The notes below the pieces were generated by a model. The model made no database searches. It saw nothing but the letters and a program-made list of their open reading frames with translations, and was not told the origin of the DNA. Position numbers and translations under genes: made by a program. From Polynucleobacter sp. UK-Kesae-W10 (GTDB lineage Bacteria > Pseudomonadota > Gammaproteobacteria > Burkholderiales > Burkholderiaceae), in assembly GCF_018881575.1 (NCBI RefSeq), contig NZ_JACVQB010000001.1, forward strand, positions 234,986-298,985: 64,000 nt of DNA. Reading direction: 5' to 3'. Shown here piece by piece: positions 9,597-24,097 of this stretch (the first letter of the stretch is position 1; every line of letters begins with the position of its first letter).

Positions 9597-10260
9597 GGGC
9601 CTGCTCTCCCTTGGTATTGAAGAGCTTGGTCTGGAATTAAGTCCGGCCAATATTGCGGATTTAGAACTTTTTTTGCAAGAGATGGGTCGCTGGAATCAGG
9701 TTCATAACCTGACGGCAATTGAAGGCGAAAAAGATTCTGTGCGGCTGCATCTCATTGATTCTGTTGCAGTTTTGCCTGTGTTGAGGCAGTTTTTGAGAGC
9801 TGCCTCCCCTAAGATTGCGGATCTGGGTTCTGGGGGTGGATTGCCTGCTATCCCGATCGCAATTGTGCAGCCTGAATGGCGCCTAACCTTGATTGAGGCG
9901 ATCCGCAAGAAAACTGCATTTTTGCAGCATGTGCGCGGAAAGCTGAAGCTCAAAAATATCGAGGTGCTCAGTGAGCGCGTGGAAGATGTTGCGGTGCAGC
10001 AACCGGGGCAATTCGATGCCGTCATTTCTCGTGCCTTCACAAACCTAGCCCGTTTTTTGGAATTGGCATTGCCATTTTTAAAGCCCGATGGCTTGGTATT
10101 TGCTATGAAAGCGAAGCGCGCTGATGAAGAAATGCAAGATGTTTGCATGGATGATTGGCGCTTGGTAGCCGACGAACCTCTTCATATTCCCAATTTAGCG
10201 GTGGAGCGACGTCTTTTGGTGCTGACCCCCGTGAGAAAATCTCCCTCCCCTCTTGAGTAA
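9589..10260 (+). CDS. rsmG: 16S rRNA (guanine-527-N7)-methyltransferase RsmG (GidB)
   Basis: SAM-dependent enzyme that methylates N7 of G527 in the 530 loop of 16S rRNA. The 223 residues match the family length. The SAM-binding motif [15 protein letters not shown] is at about 77-91, and the helix before it carries NLTAIEG (about 41-47), conserved in RsmG. The ATG lies inside the end of mnmG (8-base overlap), giving translational coupling. Loss of this gene in other bacteria gives low-level streptomycin resistance. Confidence 0.95.
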   Translation: MSEGLLSLGIEELGLELSPANIADLELFLQEMGRWNQVHNLTAIEGEKDSVRLHLIDSVAVLPVLRQFLRAASPKIADLGSGGGLPAIPIAIVQPEWRLTLIEAIRKKTAFLQHVRGKLKLKNIEVLSERVEDVAVQQPGQFDAVISRAFTNLARFLELALPFLKPDGLVFAMKAKRADEEMQDVCMDDWRLVADEPLHIPNLAVERRLLVLTPVRKSPSPLE

Positions 10261-10276
10261 AACCCAAAAAGTAGCC

Positions 10277-11047
10277 ATGGCAAAAATTTTCTGTATTGCA
10301 AATCAAAAAGGCGGAGTTGGTAAAACAACTACAGCCGTCAACTTGGCAGCGGGTTTAGCTGGGCTTAAACAGCGCGTTTTGCTGGTGGACTTAGACCCGC
10401 AGGGCAATGCCACGATGGGGTCAGGTGTTGAAAAGGCGGATCTTAATACAAGTGTTTATCAGGTGCTTATTGGTCTTGCATCTGTTCAGGATTGTGCTCA
10501 ACGATGTGAGAGTTCCGGTTATGACGTGCTTCCAGCAAATCGGGATTTGGCTGGCGCTGAAATTGAGTTAGTAGATTTAGATGCGCGCGAGTCTCGTCTG
10601 AAAGATGCACTGGCACAAGTTGCAAATGATTATGACTTTGTACTAATTGATTGCCCGCCAGCTTTGTCCTTGCTAACGCTCAATGGTTTATGTGCAGCTA
10701 ACGGCGTAATCGTGCCAATGCAATGCGAATATTTTGCATTAGAAGGCTTATCTGATTTGGTAAACACCATCAAACAAGTTCACGCAAACTTGAATCCGGA
10801 TTTGGTCATCATTGGTTTGTTGCGCGTGATGTTTGATGCGCGCATGACCTTGCAGCAACAAGTATCTGAGCAACTGCTTGAGCACTTTGGCGACAAGGTG
10901 TTTAAGACTATTATTCCGCGCAATGTTCGCCTCGCTGAAGCCCCATCCTATGGGCTGCCTGGGGTTGCATTTGATAAATCATCACGCGGCGCAAAAGCCT
11001 ATTTAGAGTTTGGTGCCGAGATGGTCGAGCGCATCAAGCACATGTAA
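10277..11047 (+). CDS. parA: Chromosome partitioning ATPase ParA (Soj)
   Basis: Deviant-Walker ATPase that binds DNA non-specifically in its ATP form and moves ParB-parS complexes. From ATG 10277 the protein has 256 residues and opens MAKIFCIANQKGGVGKTTTA, with the Walker A KGGVGKTT at about 11-18; the signature lysine before GG is present. The A-prime/Walker B motifs follow (LLVDLDPQGN, LIDCPPALS). An in-frame TTG at 10253 would overlap rsmG and add eight residues, but homologs normally begin at MAKIF. parB follows after 20 bases. Confidence 0.96.
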   Translation: MAKIFCIANQKGGVGKTTTAVNLAAGLAGLKQRVLLVDLDPQGNATMGSGVEKADLNTSVYQVLIGLASVQDCAQRCESSGYDVLPANRDLAGAEIELVDLDARESRLKDALAQVANDYDFVLIDCPPALSLLTLNGLCAANGVIVPMQCEYFALEGLSDLVNTIKQVHANLNPDLVIIGLLRVMFDARMTLQQQVSEQLLEHFGDKVFKTIIPRNVRLAEAPSYGLPGVAFDKSSRGAKAYLEFGAEMVERIKHM

Positions 11048-11067
11048 TTATTGAAGAAGAAAACATC

Positions 11068-11961
11068 ATGGTCGCTATTAAGAAAAAAGGTTTGGGTAGA
11101 GGTTTAGAGGCGCTGTTGGGCGAAAAGACTCCTACCAGCAGTTCATCCACTGCAGAAATTAATCGCCTGCCTTTGACGGCGCTGCAAGCGGGCAAATATC
11201 AACCGCGTCAAAAAATGGAAGCGGGCGCTTTACAAGAGTTAGCCGAAAGCATTCGTGAACAAGGTGTGATGCAACCTTTATTGGTCCGCTTGGTTGGTGC
11301 GGGTAAGTATGAAATTATTGCTGGTGAGCGCCGCTTCCGGGCTGCCACTATTGCAGGCCTTAAAGAGGTTCCTGTTTTGGTGTCTGGGGCCGATGATCAA
11401 GCAGCGGCGGCAATGGCACTTGTGGAAAACATGCAGCGCGAGGACTTAAACCCGCTTGAAGAGTCACAAGGTTTAGCCAGATTGATTGAAGAGTTTGGTT
11501 TTACCCATGAGCAAGCTGCAAAAGCTGTAGGTAAATCGCGCAGCGCCATTACCAATTTATTGCGCTTAGCCCAGCTAGCCAAGCCCGTCCAGGCGATGCT
11601 ATTGGCTGGCGATATTGATATGGGCCATGCTCGCGCTCTATTGCCTTTACCGGGCGCTAGCCAGGTGGCTTTGGCCCAAAGAATTTCCGCTCAAGGCTTG
11701 TCAGTGCGCGAGGCAGAAAGAATGACGGCAGCTTTGGTGATTGCCGGGGGTCAAATTGGCGACAAAAAAGCTAAAAATAAGCCTGGTGGCTCCGCCCCAA
11801 GTGCCGATCCAGATATGCGTCGCCTGACACAGGAAATTGCAGATTTAATTGGCTTGAGCGCAGAATTTAAGTTCAAAGGCAAAGGCGGAGAGCTAAGAAT
11901 TAGCTTTAGCCAGTTTGACGAGCTTGATTCCTTATTAAAAAAGTTGGGTATTGAGTCTTAA
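11068..11961 (+). CDS. parB: Chromosome partitioning protein ParB (Spo0J)
   Basis: CTPase and parS-binding centromere protein, 297 residues. The N-terminus (KKKGLGRGLEALLG) fits the ParA-stimulating segment. The N-terminal domain contains the GERRFRAA motif near residues 86-93, used for CTP binding and clamp closure. A helix-turn-helix region follows (THEQAAKAVGKSRSAITNLL, about 150-169), then a C-terminal dimerisation region (SFSQFDELDSLLKKLG). Two cognate parS sites are 2-4 kb upstream. Confidence 0.96.
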   Translation: MVAIKKKGLGRGLEALLGEKTPTSSSSTAEINRLPLTALQAGKYQPRQKMEAGALQELAESIREQGVMQPLLVRLVGAGKYEIIAGERRFRAATIAGLKEVPVLVSGADDQAAAAMALVENMQREDLNPLEESQGLARLIEEFGFTHEQAAKAVGKSRSAITNLLRLAQLAKPVQAMLLAGDIDMGHARALLPLPGASQVALAQRISAQGLSVREAERMTAALVIAGGQIGDKKAKNKPGGSAPSADPDMRRLTQEIADLIGLSAEFKFKGKGGELRISFSQFDELDSLLKKLGIES

Positions 11962-11989
11962 ATTGCATTCAAAAATGTCCCCAAATCCT

Positions 11990-12018
11990 TTGACATATTG
12001 CACTGCACACATTAAACT
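11990..12018 (+). promoter_or_regulatory. Likely sigma-70 promoter of the atp operon
   Basis: TTGACA (11990-11995) is a perfect -35, followed by a 17-base spacer and TAAACT (12013-12018). It sits in the only sizeable gap between parB and atpI, 13 bases before the proposed atpI start. Confidence 0.65.
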
Positions 12019-12030
12019 TCCGGGGCTAAA

Positions 12031-12525
12031 TTGATTCCTCAAAAAAATCAATATTCCGAGGTGGATGCATGGGATGAGCCCGAAGAAGAGGCGTATCGGG
12101 TTTACAGTAAAGAAGAAATTGTTGCGTTGCAGCAAAGTAATGCGCAAAAGTACCGCACTCTTTCTCCTTGGAAAATTTTATTGGCCCAAATGCTGATAAC
12201 GGTAGTCAGCATGGTGTTTTGGTCAATTTTTGGGGAGCCGGTAGGGGTAAGCCTTTATACTCAGTCGGCCTTTTTAGGTGGTTTAATTAGCGTCTTGCCT
12301 ACGACCTTGTTTTTAACGAGATTAGAGTTGGCAAAAAAATCGCAAAGATTGAATCCAGGAAGATTTTTGGCAGCATTGGTTTCGGGCGAGTTTTTAAAAA
12401 TCGTCACGACATTAATGTTGTTTATAGGGATTGCGTATTACGTCCCTGGCGTGCTGTGGGTCCCCTTGTTGGTGACTTACTTGCTAGCCTTGAAGTGTGT
12501 ATGGCTAGCGTGGTTGTGGCGCTAA
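12031..12525 (+). CDS. atpI: ATP synthase accessory subunit I
   Basis: A 164-residue membrane protein heading the ATP synthase operon. It has a hydrophilic, acidic N-terminus of about 45 residues and four hydrophobic segments, the layout of AtpI, which helps assemble the c-ring. The proposed start is TTG 12031; the alternative is GTG 12061, and neither has a strong Shine-Dalgarno. Sequence conservation of AtpI is low, so the call rests on topology and position directly before atpB. Confidence 0.82.
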   Translation: MIPQKNQYSEVDAWDEPEEEAYRVYSKEEIVALQQSNAQKYRTLSPWKILLAQMLITVVSMVFWSIFGEPVGVSLYTQSAFLGGLISVLPTTLFLTRLELAKKSQRLNPGRFLAALVSGEFLKIVTTLMLFIGIAYYVPGVLWVPLLVTYLLALKCVWLAWLWR

Positions 12526-12562
12526 GTAGTGACAATTGAGATTGAAACAAAGGACCAGTTAA

Positions 12563-13752
<1,190 letters not shown>

Positions 13753-13815
13753 TTGTTTTGGCGTGGATGACCAACGGGTCATCCAACTGTTCTCAACAAT
13801 ACTGAAAGGAATATC

Positions 13816-14286
13816 GTGAATCTGAACGCGACCCTATTCGCGCAAATGATCGTTTTCTTCGTCTTATGGTGGGTTGTTGCACGCTTTGTGTGGCCACCAC
13901 TGGTTAAGGCGTTAGATGAGCGTTCAAGCAAAATTGCTGATGGTTTAGCTGCTGCCGAGCGTGGCAAAGAAGCACTCGCGCTGGCAAGCAACGAAGCAGA
14001 GCAAGAATTACACAAAGCACGCCAAGAAGGTGTTCAACGTGTTGCTGAAGCGGAAAAACGTGCGCAAATGTCTGCGGAAGAAATCCGCGCTAACGCACAA
14101 GCCGAAGCAGCCCGAATCATTTCTCAAGCGCAGCAAGATGCGGCTCAACAAGTTACTCGCGCACGTGAAGTATTGCGCGCTGAAGTTGCTCTGCTTGCTG
14201 TTAAGGGTGCCGAGCAAATTTTGCGTCGTGAAGTTGATGCAAAAGCGCATGGCCAATTACTTGACCAACTAAAGGCAGAACTTTGA
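13816..14286 (+). CDS. atpF: ATP synthase Fo subunit b
   Basis: Peripheral-stalk subunit, 156 residues, with one N-terminal membrane helix (about 5-28) followed by a long charged Ala/Gln/Glu-rich coiled coil. The start is GTG at 13816 with AAAGGA at 13805-13810. It joins subunit a to the F1 delta subunit. The stop is 1 base before atpH. Confidence 0.95.
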   Translation: MNLNATLFAQMIVFFVLWWVVARFVWPPLVKALDERSSKIADGLAAAERGKEALALASNEAEQELHKARQEGVQRVAEAEKRAQMSAEEIRANAQAEAARIISQAQQDAAQQVTRAREVLRAEVALLAVKGAEQILRREVDAKAHGQLLDQLKAEL

Positions 14287-14287
14287 T

Positions 14288-14824
14288 ATGGCTGATTTAG
14301 CCACTATTGCACGTCCTTATGCTGAAGCGCTTTTTCAAAGCGCTAAGCCAGCTGAGCTTGCAGGTTGTTTGGAGCAACTAAATGAATTGGCGCAGCTTGC
14401 TGCTTTGCCAGAAGTTGCTGCTTTATCAAACAACCCAAAAGTTTCCGCTGATGATTTGAGTAAATTGCTTTCTGGCATGGTGAAGACCAAATTAGATGGC
14501 AAAGTTGCCAGCTTTTTAAATCTTGTAAATCAAAACCACCGCTTAGCAGCCGTTCCTGAAATTGCGCATCAATTTGAAGCAATGAAGAACAAGAGCGAAG
14601 GCGCAGCAGAAGTAAACATTACTAGCGCATTTCCTTTAGAGGGATCCGCGTTAAATGATTTGTTGTCAAGTTTGAAGAAGCGCTTTGGGGGTAAGGAATT
14701 GCGCCCAACTATTCAAGTTGATCCATCGTTGATTGGCGGAGTTCGCATTCAAGTTGGTGATGAAGTAATGGATAGTTCAGTTAAGGCCCAGTTAGCTCAA
14801 ATGCAAGCAAGCCTTGGCGCATAA
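14288..14824 (+). CDS. atpH: ATP synthase F1 subunit delta
   Basis: 178-residue peripheral-stalk subunit that links subunit b to the top of the alpha3beta3 head. The N-terminal ARPYAEALFQSA (about 8-19) and the C-terminal DPSLIGGVRIQVGDEVMD (about 144-161) are the family signature. Confidence 0.95.
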   Translation: MADLATIARPYAEALFQSAKPAELAGCLEQLNELAQLAALPEVAALSNNPKVSADDLSKLLSGMVKTKLDGKVASFLNLVNQNHRLAAVPEIAHQFEAMKNKSEGAAEVNITSAFPLEGSALNDLLSSLKKRFGGKELRPTIQVDPSLIGGVRIQVGDEVMDSSVKAQLAQMQASLGA

Positions 14825-14869
14825 GTGATCCCTATTAAGAACATACGAAATAAGACCCAGGAGTAAGTA

Positions 14870-16411
<1,542 letters not shown>

Positions 16412-16428
16412 GAGGGCTCGCATAAATC

Positions 16429-18754
<2,326 letters not shown>

Positions 18755-18775
18755 TCGAAGTCATCTAGGGAAATT

Positions 18776-19192
18776 ATGTCAACCATACGCGTCGATGTAG
18801 TAAGTGCTGAGCAGTCTATTTTCAGCGGGGAAGCCAAGTTTGTTGCTCTTCCTGGTGAAAGTGGAGAGCTCGGCATTTTGCGCGGCCACACTCCTTTGAT
18901 TACACGTATTCGTCCAGGTTCAGTTCGTATTGAAAAAGCTGATGGAGACGAAGAGTTTGTTTTCGTAGCAGGTGGCTATTTAGAAGTTCAGCCAGATCAC
19001 GTTACCGTATTAGCGGATACCGCTATTCGTGGACATGATCTTGATGAAGCTAAAGCAATTGAAGCTAAGAAACGTGCGGAAGAAGCGATGCAAAATCGTG
19101 GCACTGACTTTGATTTGGCCTTGGCCCAATCTGAGTTTGCAATGGCGGCTGCGCAGTTGGCAGCAATTGCACGTTTCCGTCGTAAAAAGTAA
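18776..19192 (+). CDS. atpC: ATP synthase F1 subunit epsilon
   Basis: 138-residue inhibitory rotor subunit: an N-terminal beta-sandwich ([17 protein letters not shown] at about 26-42) and a C-terminal helical hairpin rich in Ala/Glu. It closes the atp operon; hemE starts 16 bases later with no visible terminator between. Confidence 0.96.
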   Translation: MSTIRVDVVSAEQSIFSGEAKFVALPGESGELGILRGHTPLITRIRPGSVRIEKADGDEEFVFVAGGYLEVQPDHVTVLADTAIRGHDLDEAKAIEAKKRAEEAMQNRGTDFDLALAQSEFAMAAAQLAAIARFRRKK

Positions 19193-19207
19193 TAGCCGGT
19201 CATCTCC

Positions 19208-20320
19208 TTGCTGTTAAATGATCGGTTTTTAAAGGCCTGCCTGGGCGAAGCGGTTGATCAAACACCGCTTTGGCTCATGCGCCAAGCTGGCCGATATCTT
19301 CCTGAATACAACGCTACCCGAGCAAGAGCTGGAAGCTTCTTGGGTCTTGCAAAAACCCCCGCTTATGCAACTGAGGTAACTCTTCAGCCTTTGGATCGTT
19401 ATCCACTGGATGCGGCCATTTTATTTTCAGATATTTTGACCATTCCTGATGCGATGGGCTTGGGCTTGAAATTTACTGCGGGCGAAGGCCCCAGTTTTGA
19501 TCATCCTTTGCGCACTGAAGAGGCTGTCAAAAAATTACATGTAGCGGATATGGATCAGCTCAAATATGTATTTGATGCTGTTTCAGAAATTCGTAAAGCG
19601 CTGATACAGGACGGCAAGCAGCGCGTCCCCCTCATTGGATTCTCCGGAAGCCCATGGACACTGGCTTGTTACATGATTGATGGTTCGAGTGCGGATGATT
19701 TTCGCCATGCTAAAACTATGATGTTTAGTCGCCCTGATTTGATGGAGCATATCCTCAATATCAATGCACAATCTGTTGCAAGTTACTTAATTGAGCAAGT
19801 CAAAGCAGGCGCACAGGCGCTGATGATTTTTGATACCTGGGGCGGCATGCTGCCAGATGGTTGGTATCAAAAAGTATCTTTAGCGTCCATGCAAAAGGTG
19901 ATTGCTTTGTTGCCCCGAGAATACGAAGGCAGAAAAATCCCGGTCATCATGTTTACTAAGGGCGGCGCAATTTGGTTGAACGATATGGCCCAAGTCGGTG
20001 CTGATGTGATTGCGATGGACTGGACTATGTCGCTGAGTCGCGCTCGCAAACAGCTGCTTGCATTGAATAAGCCTTTAGCCCTGCAAGGCAATCTAGATCC
20101 ATTGATTTTATTTTCCGAACCAAAGCAAATTGCTGAACAGGCTGCTCGCATTTTGGAGGATTTAGCATCCGCACCAGCTCTCAAGCCAGGGCTGCACCCT
20201 TTAGATGGGCATGTCTTTAACTTGGGGCACGGGATATCTCAGTTCACCCCACCAGAAAGCGTGACTGCTTTGGCAGAGGCGGTTATTCAGCGCTCTAAGG
20301 CTCTTAGAACAAAGCAGTAA
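19208..20320 (+). CDS. hemE: Uroporphyrinogen decarboxylase
   Basis: Converts uroporphyrinogen III to coproporphyrinogen III in heme synthesis by removing four carboxyl groups. 370 residues, a TIM barrel. Conserved landmarks are the substrate-binding [13 protein letters not shown] near 18-30, the [14 protein letters not shown] stretch with the catalytic Asp near 74-87, and [16 protein letters not shown] near 140-155. Start TTG 19208 is the only usual start codon; frame upstream closes at 19193. It may be read from the atp promoter. Confidence 0.95.
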   Translation: MLLNDRFLKACLGEAVDQTPLWLMRQAGRYLPEYNATRARAGSFLGLAKTPAYATEVTLQPLDRYPLDAAILFSDILTIPDAMGLGLKFTAGEGPSFDHPLRTEEAVKKLHVADMDQLKYVFDAVSEIRKALIQDGKQRVPLIGFSGSPWTLACYMIDGSSADDFRHAKTMMFSRPDLMEHILNINAQSVASYLIEQVKAGAQALMIFDTWGGMLPDGWYQKVSLASMQKVIALLPREYEGRKIPVIMFTKGGAIWLNDMAQVGADVIAMDWTMSLSRARKQLLALNKPLALQGNLDPLILFSEPKQIAEQAARILEDLASAPALKPGLHPLDGHVFNLGHGISQFTPPESVTALAEAVIQRSKALRTKQ

Positions 20321-20586
20321 TACTGAGTAGTCGCTAACTTGCAGTTAAAACCTTTGGCTAAAGTTATGCACAGTTTTGGTCCGCAATCGAAATTCAGTGA
20401 GATTCCGTTTAAAGATAAACTTTAACTTTCGAAAGATGTTTTAAGTTATTGATTTATATAATAATTTAGCTATTATGCCCAAATTGAGTGCTAAAGAGGT
20501 TTGCTGTTAAATTAGCTGATAAATCCGAGTTCCTGGATGATATCCACAGACTTATCCACAAGCAAAATAGAAAAACGAAGTAAATC
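20321..20586. other. Intergenic region with DnaA-box-like sites and AT-rich tract
   Basis: A 266-base gap between hemE and priA. It holds TTATGCACA (20364-20372) and TTATCCACA (20552-20560), both fitting the DnaA-box consensus TTATNCACA, plus the one-mismatch ATATCCACA (20540-20548) twelve bases before the last. Between them is a very AT-rich stretch, about 20441-20475, with a perfect TATAAT at 20457-20462. It may be a priA promoter under DnaA control, a DnaA-binding locus or an origin-like element. The first seems safest, because atp and other highly expressed genes to the left would run against forks starting here. Confidence 0.5.
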
Positions 20587-22713
20587 ATGTCATCACCCAT
20601 AGTGGTTCAAGTAGTGGTTGATAAGCCTTTGGCACAGGGCTTTGATTACCTATGGGATCAGGCGCTGTTGGGTGTCGCGCCTGAGGTGGGCCATGTGGTG
20701 GAAGTCCCGTTTGGACGCTACAGTTTGATCGGCGTAGTTATTAAAGTAAGTGCTCACTCTGACTTTGATGTTGACAAATTAAAGCCAGTTATCCAGGTTG
20801 CGCCATTGCCCCCCATGGACCCCGCTGCTCTTCGGTTGATGAACTTTGCTAGCCAGTATTACATCCATGGGCTTGGGGAGACCATCATTCCTACGATTCC
20901 CCAAATGTGGAAAAAGGCGGAGAACTGGAAAAAAATTCCTGAAAAGTTGGAGTCAGCAAAAGCAAAAAAGAAAAAGGAAGAGCCTAAGCTTAGCGAAGGA
21001 TATATCAGCGAAACGCAACTCAATGATGCACAGTCGCAAGCATTAGACAGTTTGCGCATCGATCACGAGAAAAAAGAATTTAGAGCAACTTTGCTTCAGG
21101 GGCAAACGGGTAGCGGAAAAACCGCAGTATTTTTAAATTGGTTGAGCGCAATCCTTCAAGAAGAAAGTGCTCAAGCATTAATTTTGGTGCCAGAGATCAA
21201 TTTAACGCCACAGCTAGAGCGCAGAGTGCGGGCCTACTTCCCAGATAAAAAGATGGTGGTATTACACAGCGGCATTAGCGAAAAAAAACGGGGGCTAGCT
21301 TGGCATGAGGCAAGCATTGGTAAGGCCCAAATTATTTTAGGAACAAGGTCAGCAGCATTAACGCCGATACCAAGCTTGCGTGCAATCGTAGTGGATGAAG
21401 AGCATGACCCTTCTTATAAACAGCAAGATGGAATTCGTTATTCGGCGCGTGATTTAGCTGTATGGCGCGCACACGATTTGAAGATTCCGATATTGCTATC
21501 TTCCGCAACACCCTCTCTCGAAACCTGGATGGCTGCAAATTCTGGCAGATACCAGTATGTGCGTCTTGATCAGCGCGCTCAGGGCGCCGGTATGCCAACA
21601 GTGCATTTAATCAATACCCGCGATCCTCAAAATCAGTTCAGCCCTGGAGATCTTGAGAAACCCGCAGCCACAATTTCGCTCAGCAAGCCCCTGGTGCTGG
21701 CGATGAATAAAAATTTAGCAGCCCAAAAGCAAAGTTTGCTTCTCATTAATCGCAGAGGTTATGCACCTGTGCTCAGTTGTAGTGCTTGCTCATGGCTATC
21801 AAAATGCCAACAATGTAGCGCTTACATGGTGATGCATAAGGCGGGCGCCCTAGGACGTAAAGCCATTTTGAATTGTCATCATTGCGGGCTTGCAAAACCC
21901 ATCCCAAGCCACTGCCCTGATTGCGGTAATGCCGACCTTAAAACGCTTGGGCAAGGTACGCAAAAGCTTGAGGATGCGGTTGAGGAGGTTTGGCCGAGCG
22001 CTAGAGTATTGCGTGTTGATACTGATTCGAGCCGCAAAAGCAAGGGAGCAGAGGAGCTGTTTCAGGAAATTCATGAGGGCAATGTAGACATCGTTGTAGG
22101 CACCCAAATGATTGCCAAGGGGCACGATTATCAAAACATTGGATTGGTTGCGGTGTTGGACGCGGACGGCCGTTTATTCTCCCAAGACTTTCGTGCAGCT
22201 GAAAGATTATTTGCCCAGCTCGTGCAGGTAGCCGGTCGCGCCGGCAGGGCTGGCAAGGATGGAGAAGTTGGTGGCGATATCTATATTGAAACCCAGTTTC
22301 CAGAGGCGGCAGTATTTCAATATCTCATGCGCCACGATGTGGATGGATTTTTATCCCATACTGCAAGTGAGCGCGAGGAAGCCAAGTTGCCGCCCTTCTC
22401 ATACCAGGGCTTAGTTCACGCAGAGGCGAAAAGCCTTGATAAGGCAATTCAGTTTTTGAGCGCGCTAAAGGGGCGCCTCAAGGCTTTGGGCCTGATCAAC
22501 CCAGGATTGCGGGTTTATGACCCCGTGCCCAGAAGTATGGTGCGTGTAGCCGGTATTGAGCGAGCCCAACTGGTTCTAGAGGCAGACGACCGCAGGCAAC
22601 TGCAGGACGTCTTAGAGGCGATTAATCTTGAATTACGAGCCCATTCTCAGGGACGGATTAGTAAGGGCGATCGCATTCGTTGGTTAATTGAGCGCGACCC
22701 TATTTCAATTTAA
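20587..22713 (+). CDS. priA: Primosomal helicase PriA (replication restart)
   Basis: 3'-5' superfamily 2 helicase that reloads the replisome at stalled forks. 708 residues. The N-terminal 3'BD domain is followed by Walker A GQTGSGKTA (about 172-180), DEEH Walker B (about 270-273), SSATPS motif III, and a zinc-binding insert with eight cysteines in CxxC-type pairs between about 396 and 449. The C-terminal helicase lobe holds GTQMIAKGHDY and QVAGRAGRAG. The Lys/Glu-rich linker at about 118-138 is low-complexity. The 3' end faces gcvH, 3 bases away. Confidence 0.96.
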   Translation: MSSPIVVQVVVDKPLAQGFDYLWDQALLGVAPEVGHVVEVPFGRYSLIGVVIKVSAHSDFDVDKLKPVIQVAPLPPMDPAALRLMNFASQYYIHGLGETIIPTIPQMWKKAENWKKIPEKLESAKAKKKKEEPKLSEGYISETQLNDAQSQALDSLRIDHEKKEFRATLLQGQTGSGKTAVFLNWLSAILQEESAQALILVPEINLTPQLERRVRAYFPDKKMVVLHSGISEKKRGLAWHEASIGKAQIILGTRSAALTPIPSLRAIVVDEEHDPSYKQQDGIRYSARDLAVWRAHDLKIPILLSSATPSLETWMAANSGRYQYVRLDQRAQGAGMPTVHLINTRDPQNQFSPGDLEKPAATISLSKPLVLAMNKNLAAQKQSLLLINRRGYAPVLSCSACSWLSKCQQCSAYMVMHKAGALGRKAILNCHHCGLAKPIPSHCPDCGNADLKTLGQGTQKLEDAVEEVWPSARVLRVDTDSSRKSKGAEELFQEIHEGNVDIVVGTQMIAKGHDYQNIGLVAVLDADGRLFSQDFRAAERLFAQLVQVAGRAGRAGKDGEVGGDIYIETQFPEAAVFQYLMRHDVDGFLSHTASEREEAKLPPFSYQGLVHAEAKSLDKAIQFLSALKGRLKALGLINPGLRVYDPVPRSMVRVAGIERAQLVLEADDRRQLQDVLEAINLELRAHSQGRISKGDRIRWLIERDPISI

Positions 22714-22716
22714 TTT

Positions 22717-23109
22717 CTAGGCGCCAGGACCAGAGCTGTATTTTTCCAAACTCAAGAGTTGACTTAACTCGGCAGCAAGACTGTCGGCGGAAGTAGGTTT
22801 AATCTTAAAAAGCCAAATGCTGTAAGGATTTTCATTCACGAGCTCTGGTGCGGCATCTACCTCAGCATTGAGCTCAACAACCTCCCCGCTAATAGGCGCA
22901 TGAATATCACTCGCCGCTTTCACGGACTCAATCACTGCAATGGCCTCACCCTGTTTAACTTGTTGACCTAATTTAGGCGCTTGGAAGAACATCACATCTC
23001 CCAGAGCTTCTTGCGCATGGTTGCTAATCCCAACCCATACTAGTCCCTCGTCTTCAACGTCTGCCCATTCATGAGTTTCTGCAAATTTAAAAGTATCTTG
23101 GGTGTTCAT
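22717..23109 (-). CDS. gcvH: Glycine cleavage system H protein
   Basis: Lipoyl carrier protein that shuttles the aminomethyl group between the P and T proteins. 130 residues; the lipoylated lysine is Lys64 in AVIESVKAASD. The ribosome binding site AAAGGA lies before the ATG at 23109. No gcvT or gcvP lies next to it; neighbours are priA (convergent) and a divergent hydrolase. The partners may lie elsewhere, or the protein may serve another lipoate-related role such as lipoyl transfer. Confidence 0.95.
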   Translation of the reverse strand: MNTQDTFKFAETHEWADVEDEGLVWVGISNHAQEALGDVMFFQAPKLGQQVKQGEAIAVIESVKAASDIHAPISGEVVELNAEVDAAPELVNENPYSIWLFKIKPTSADSLAAELSQLLSLEKYSSGPGA

Positions 23110-23190
23110 GATTTTTCCTTTTGAAACATTTTATGCCGAGTCTCATACACTAGAGGCTTATTGGATAATGAATTTATTTGCTGGTGATAT

Positions 23191-23835
23191 ATGCCAATTA
23201 AATTAGGAATAGTGCCCGTTACACCATTTGAGCAAAACTGCTCCATTTTGGTTTGCCAGGAAACGGGTGATGCTGCTGTGGTTGATCCAGGTGGCGATAT
23301 TGAAAAAATATTGGCTGGCGTACAGCAAATGGGCGGCACTGTAAAAAAGATTTTGCTGACGCATGGGCATCTAGATCACTGTGCTGCAGCAAAAGATTTG
23401 GCTGATCAGCTGGGAGTGCCCATAGAAGGGCCCCAAGAGGCAGAGCGTTTTTGGATTGATCAATTACCAGAGCAAACCGTACGCTTTGGTTTTGGGCACG
23501 CTAAAGTGTTTGAGCCTAATCGTTGGCTGAATGATGGCGATCATGTGCAAGTAGGCAATGTCGATTTAGAAGTCTTTCACTGCCCAGGTCATACACCTGG
23601 TCACGTAGTGTTCTATGACAAAGAAGATCGCTTGGCGATCGTAGGCGATGTGCTTTTTGCAGGCTCAATTGGCAGAACAGATTTTCCGCGCGGCAATCAT
23701 GCAGATTTAATCCATGCGATTAAAACAAAGCTATGGCCACTGGGTGATGATGTTCAATTTGTGCCAGGTCATGGACCAATGTCGACTTTTGGCAATGAGC
23801 GCAAAACAAATCCCTACGTGGGAGATGGTGCTTAA
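23191..23835 (+). CDS. MBL-fold hydrolase, glyoxalase II-like
   Basis: 214-residue metallo-beta-lactamase-fold enzyme. Metal ligands are visible: THGHLDH at 57-63 (HxHxDH), His134 in CPGHTPGH, Asp153 in VGDVLF and His194 in VPGHGP. The short length, without the C-terminal glutathione-binding domain of true GloB, fits the YcbL-type subfamily. Substrate is unknown; thioester hydrolysis is likely. Divergent from gcvH with 81 bases between the starts. Confidence 0.9.
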   Translation: MPIKLGIVPVTPFEQNCSILVCQETGDAAVVDPGGDIEKILAGVQQMGGTVKKILLTHGHLDHCAAAKDLADQLGVPIEGPQEAERFWIDQLPEQTVRFGFGHAKVFEPNRWLNDGDHVQVGNVDLEVFHCPGHTPGHVVFYDKEDRLAIVGDVLFAGSIGRTDFPRGNHADLIHAIKTKLWPLGDDVQFVPGHGPMSTFGNERKTNPYVGDGA

Positions 23836-23870
23836 CTACAAAAGAATTGGCAGTCAATGCTGCCGAGAAA

Positions 23871-24056
23871 TTAGGTTTTTGCTGAACCGGTACGGTGCGT
23901 ACGGTTATACAAACAGCTAGCGCAGATCCAGCGCTGCTTGCGATTGCTTGTTGGAATCCAAGTGCCGCCTTCTAGTCGTTTTTCACGACTGCAAGAAGAG
24001 CAAAATTTAAGGCTCTGTGAAGAATCTTGGGTAGCAGCTGGAGTCGAGGTAGTCAT
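23871..24056 (-). CDS. Small four-cysteine (zinc-ribbon-like) protein
   Basis: A 61-residue protein starting at ATG 24056 (an in-frame TTG lies at 24062). FCSSC and ICASC form two CxxC knuckles about 23 residues apart around a basic, tryptophan-containing middle (GGTWIPTSNRKQRW), a layout expected of a one-zinc ribbon. It lies 41 bases downstream of the desaturase gene on the same strand, which argues it is real. I do not recognise a named family; RNA or DNA contact is possible but unproven. Confidence 0.6.
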   Translation of the reverse strand: MTTSTPAATQDSSQSLKFCSSCSREKRLEGGTWIPTSNRKQRWICASCLYNRTHRTGSAKT

Positions 24057-24097
24057 GGGCAATCCGGGTAAGGCAAATCTTTATACAGAGATCTATT

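Noticed and set aside
9702..10148. 148-codon minus-strand frame opposite rsmG
   Set aside because: Shadow of a well-conserved gene on the other strand; no ribosome binding site or recognised domain.
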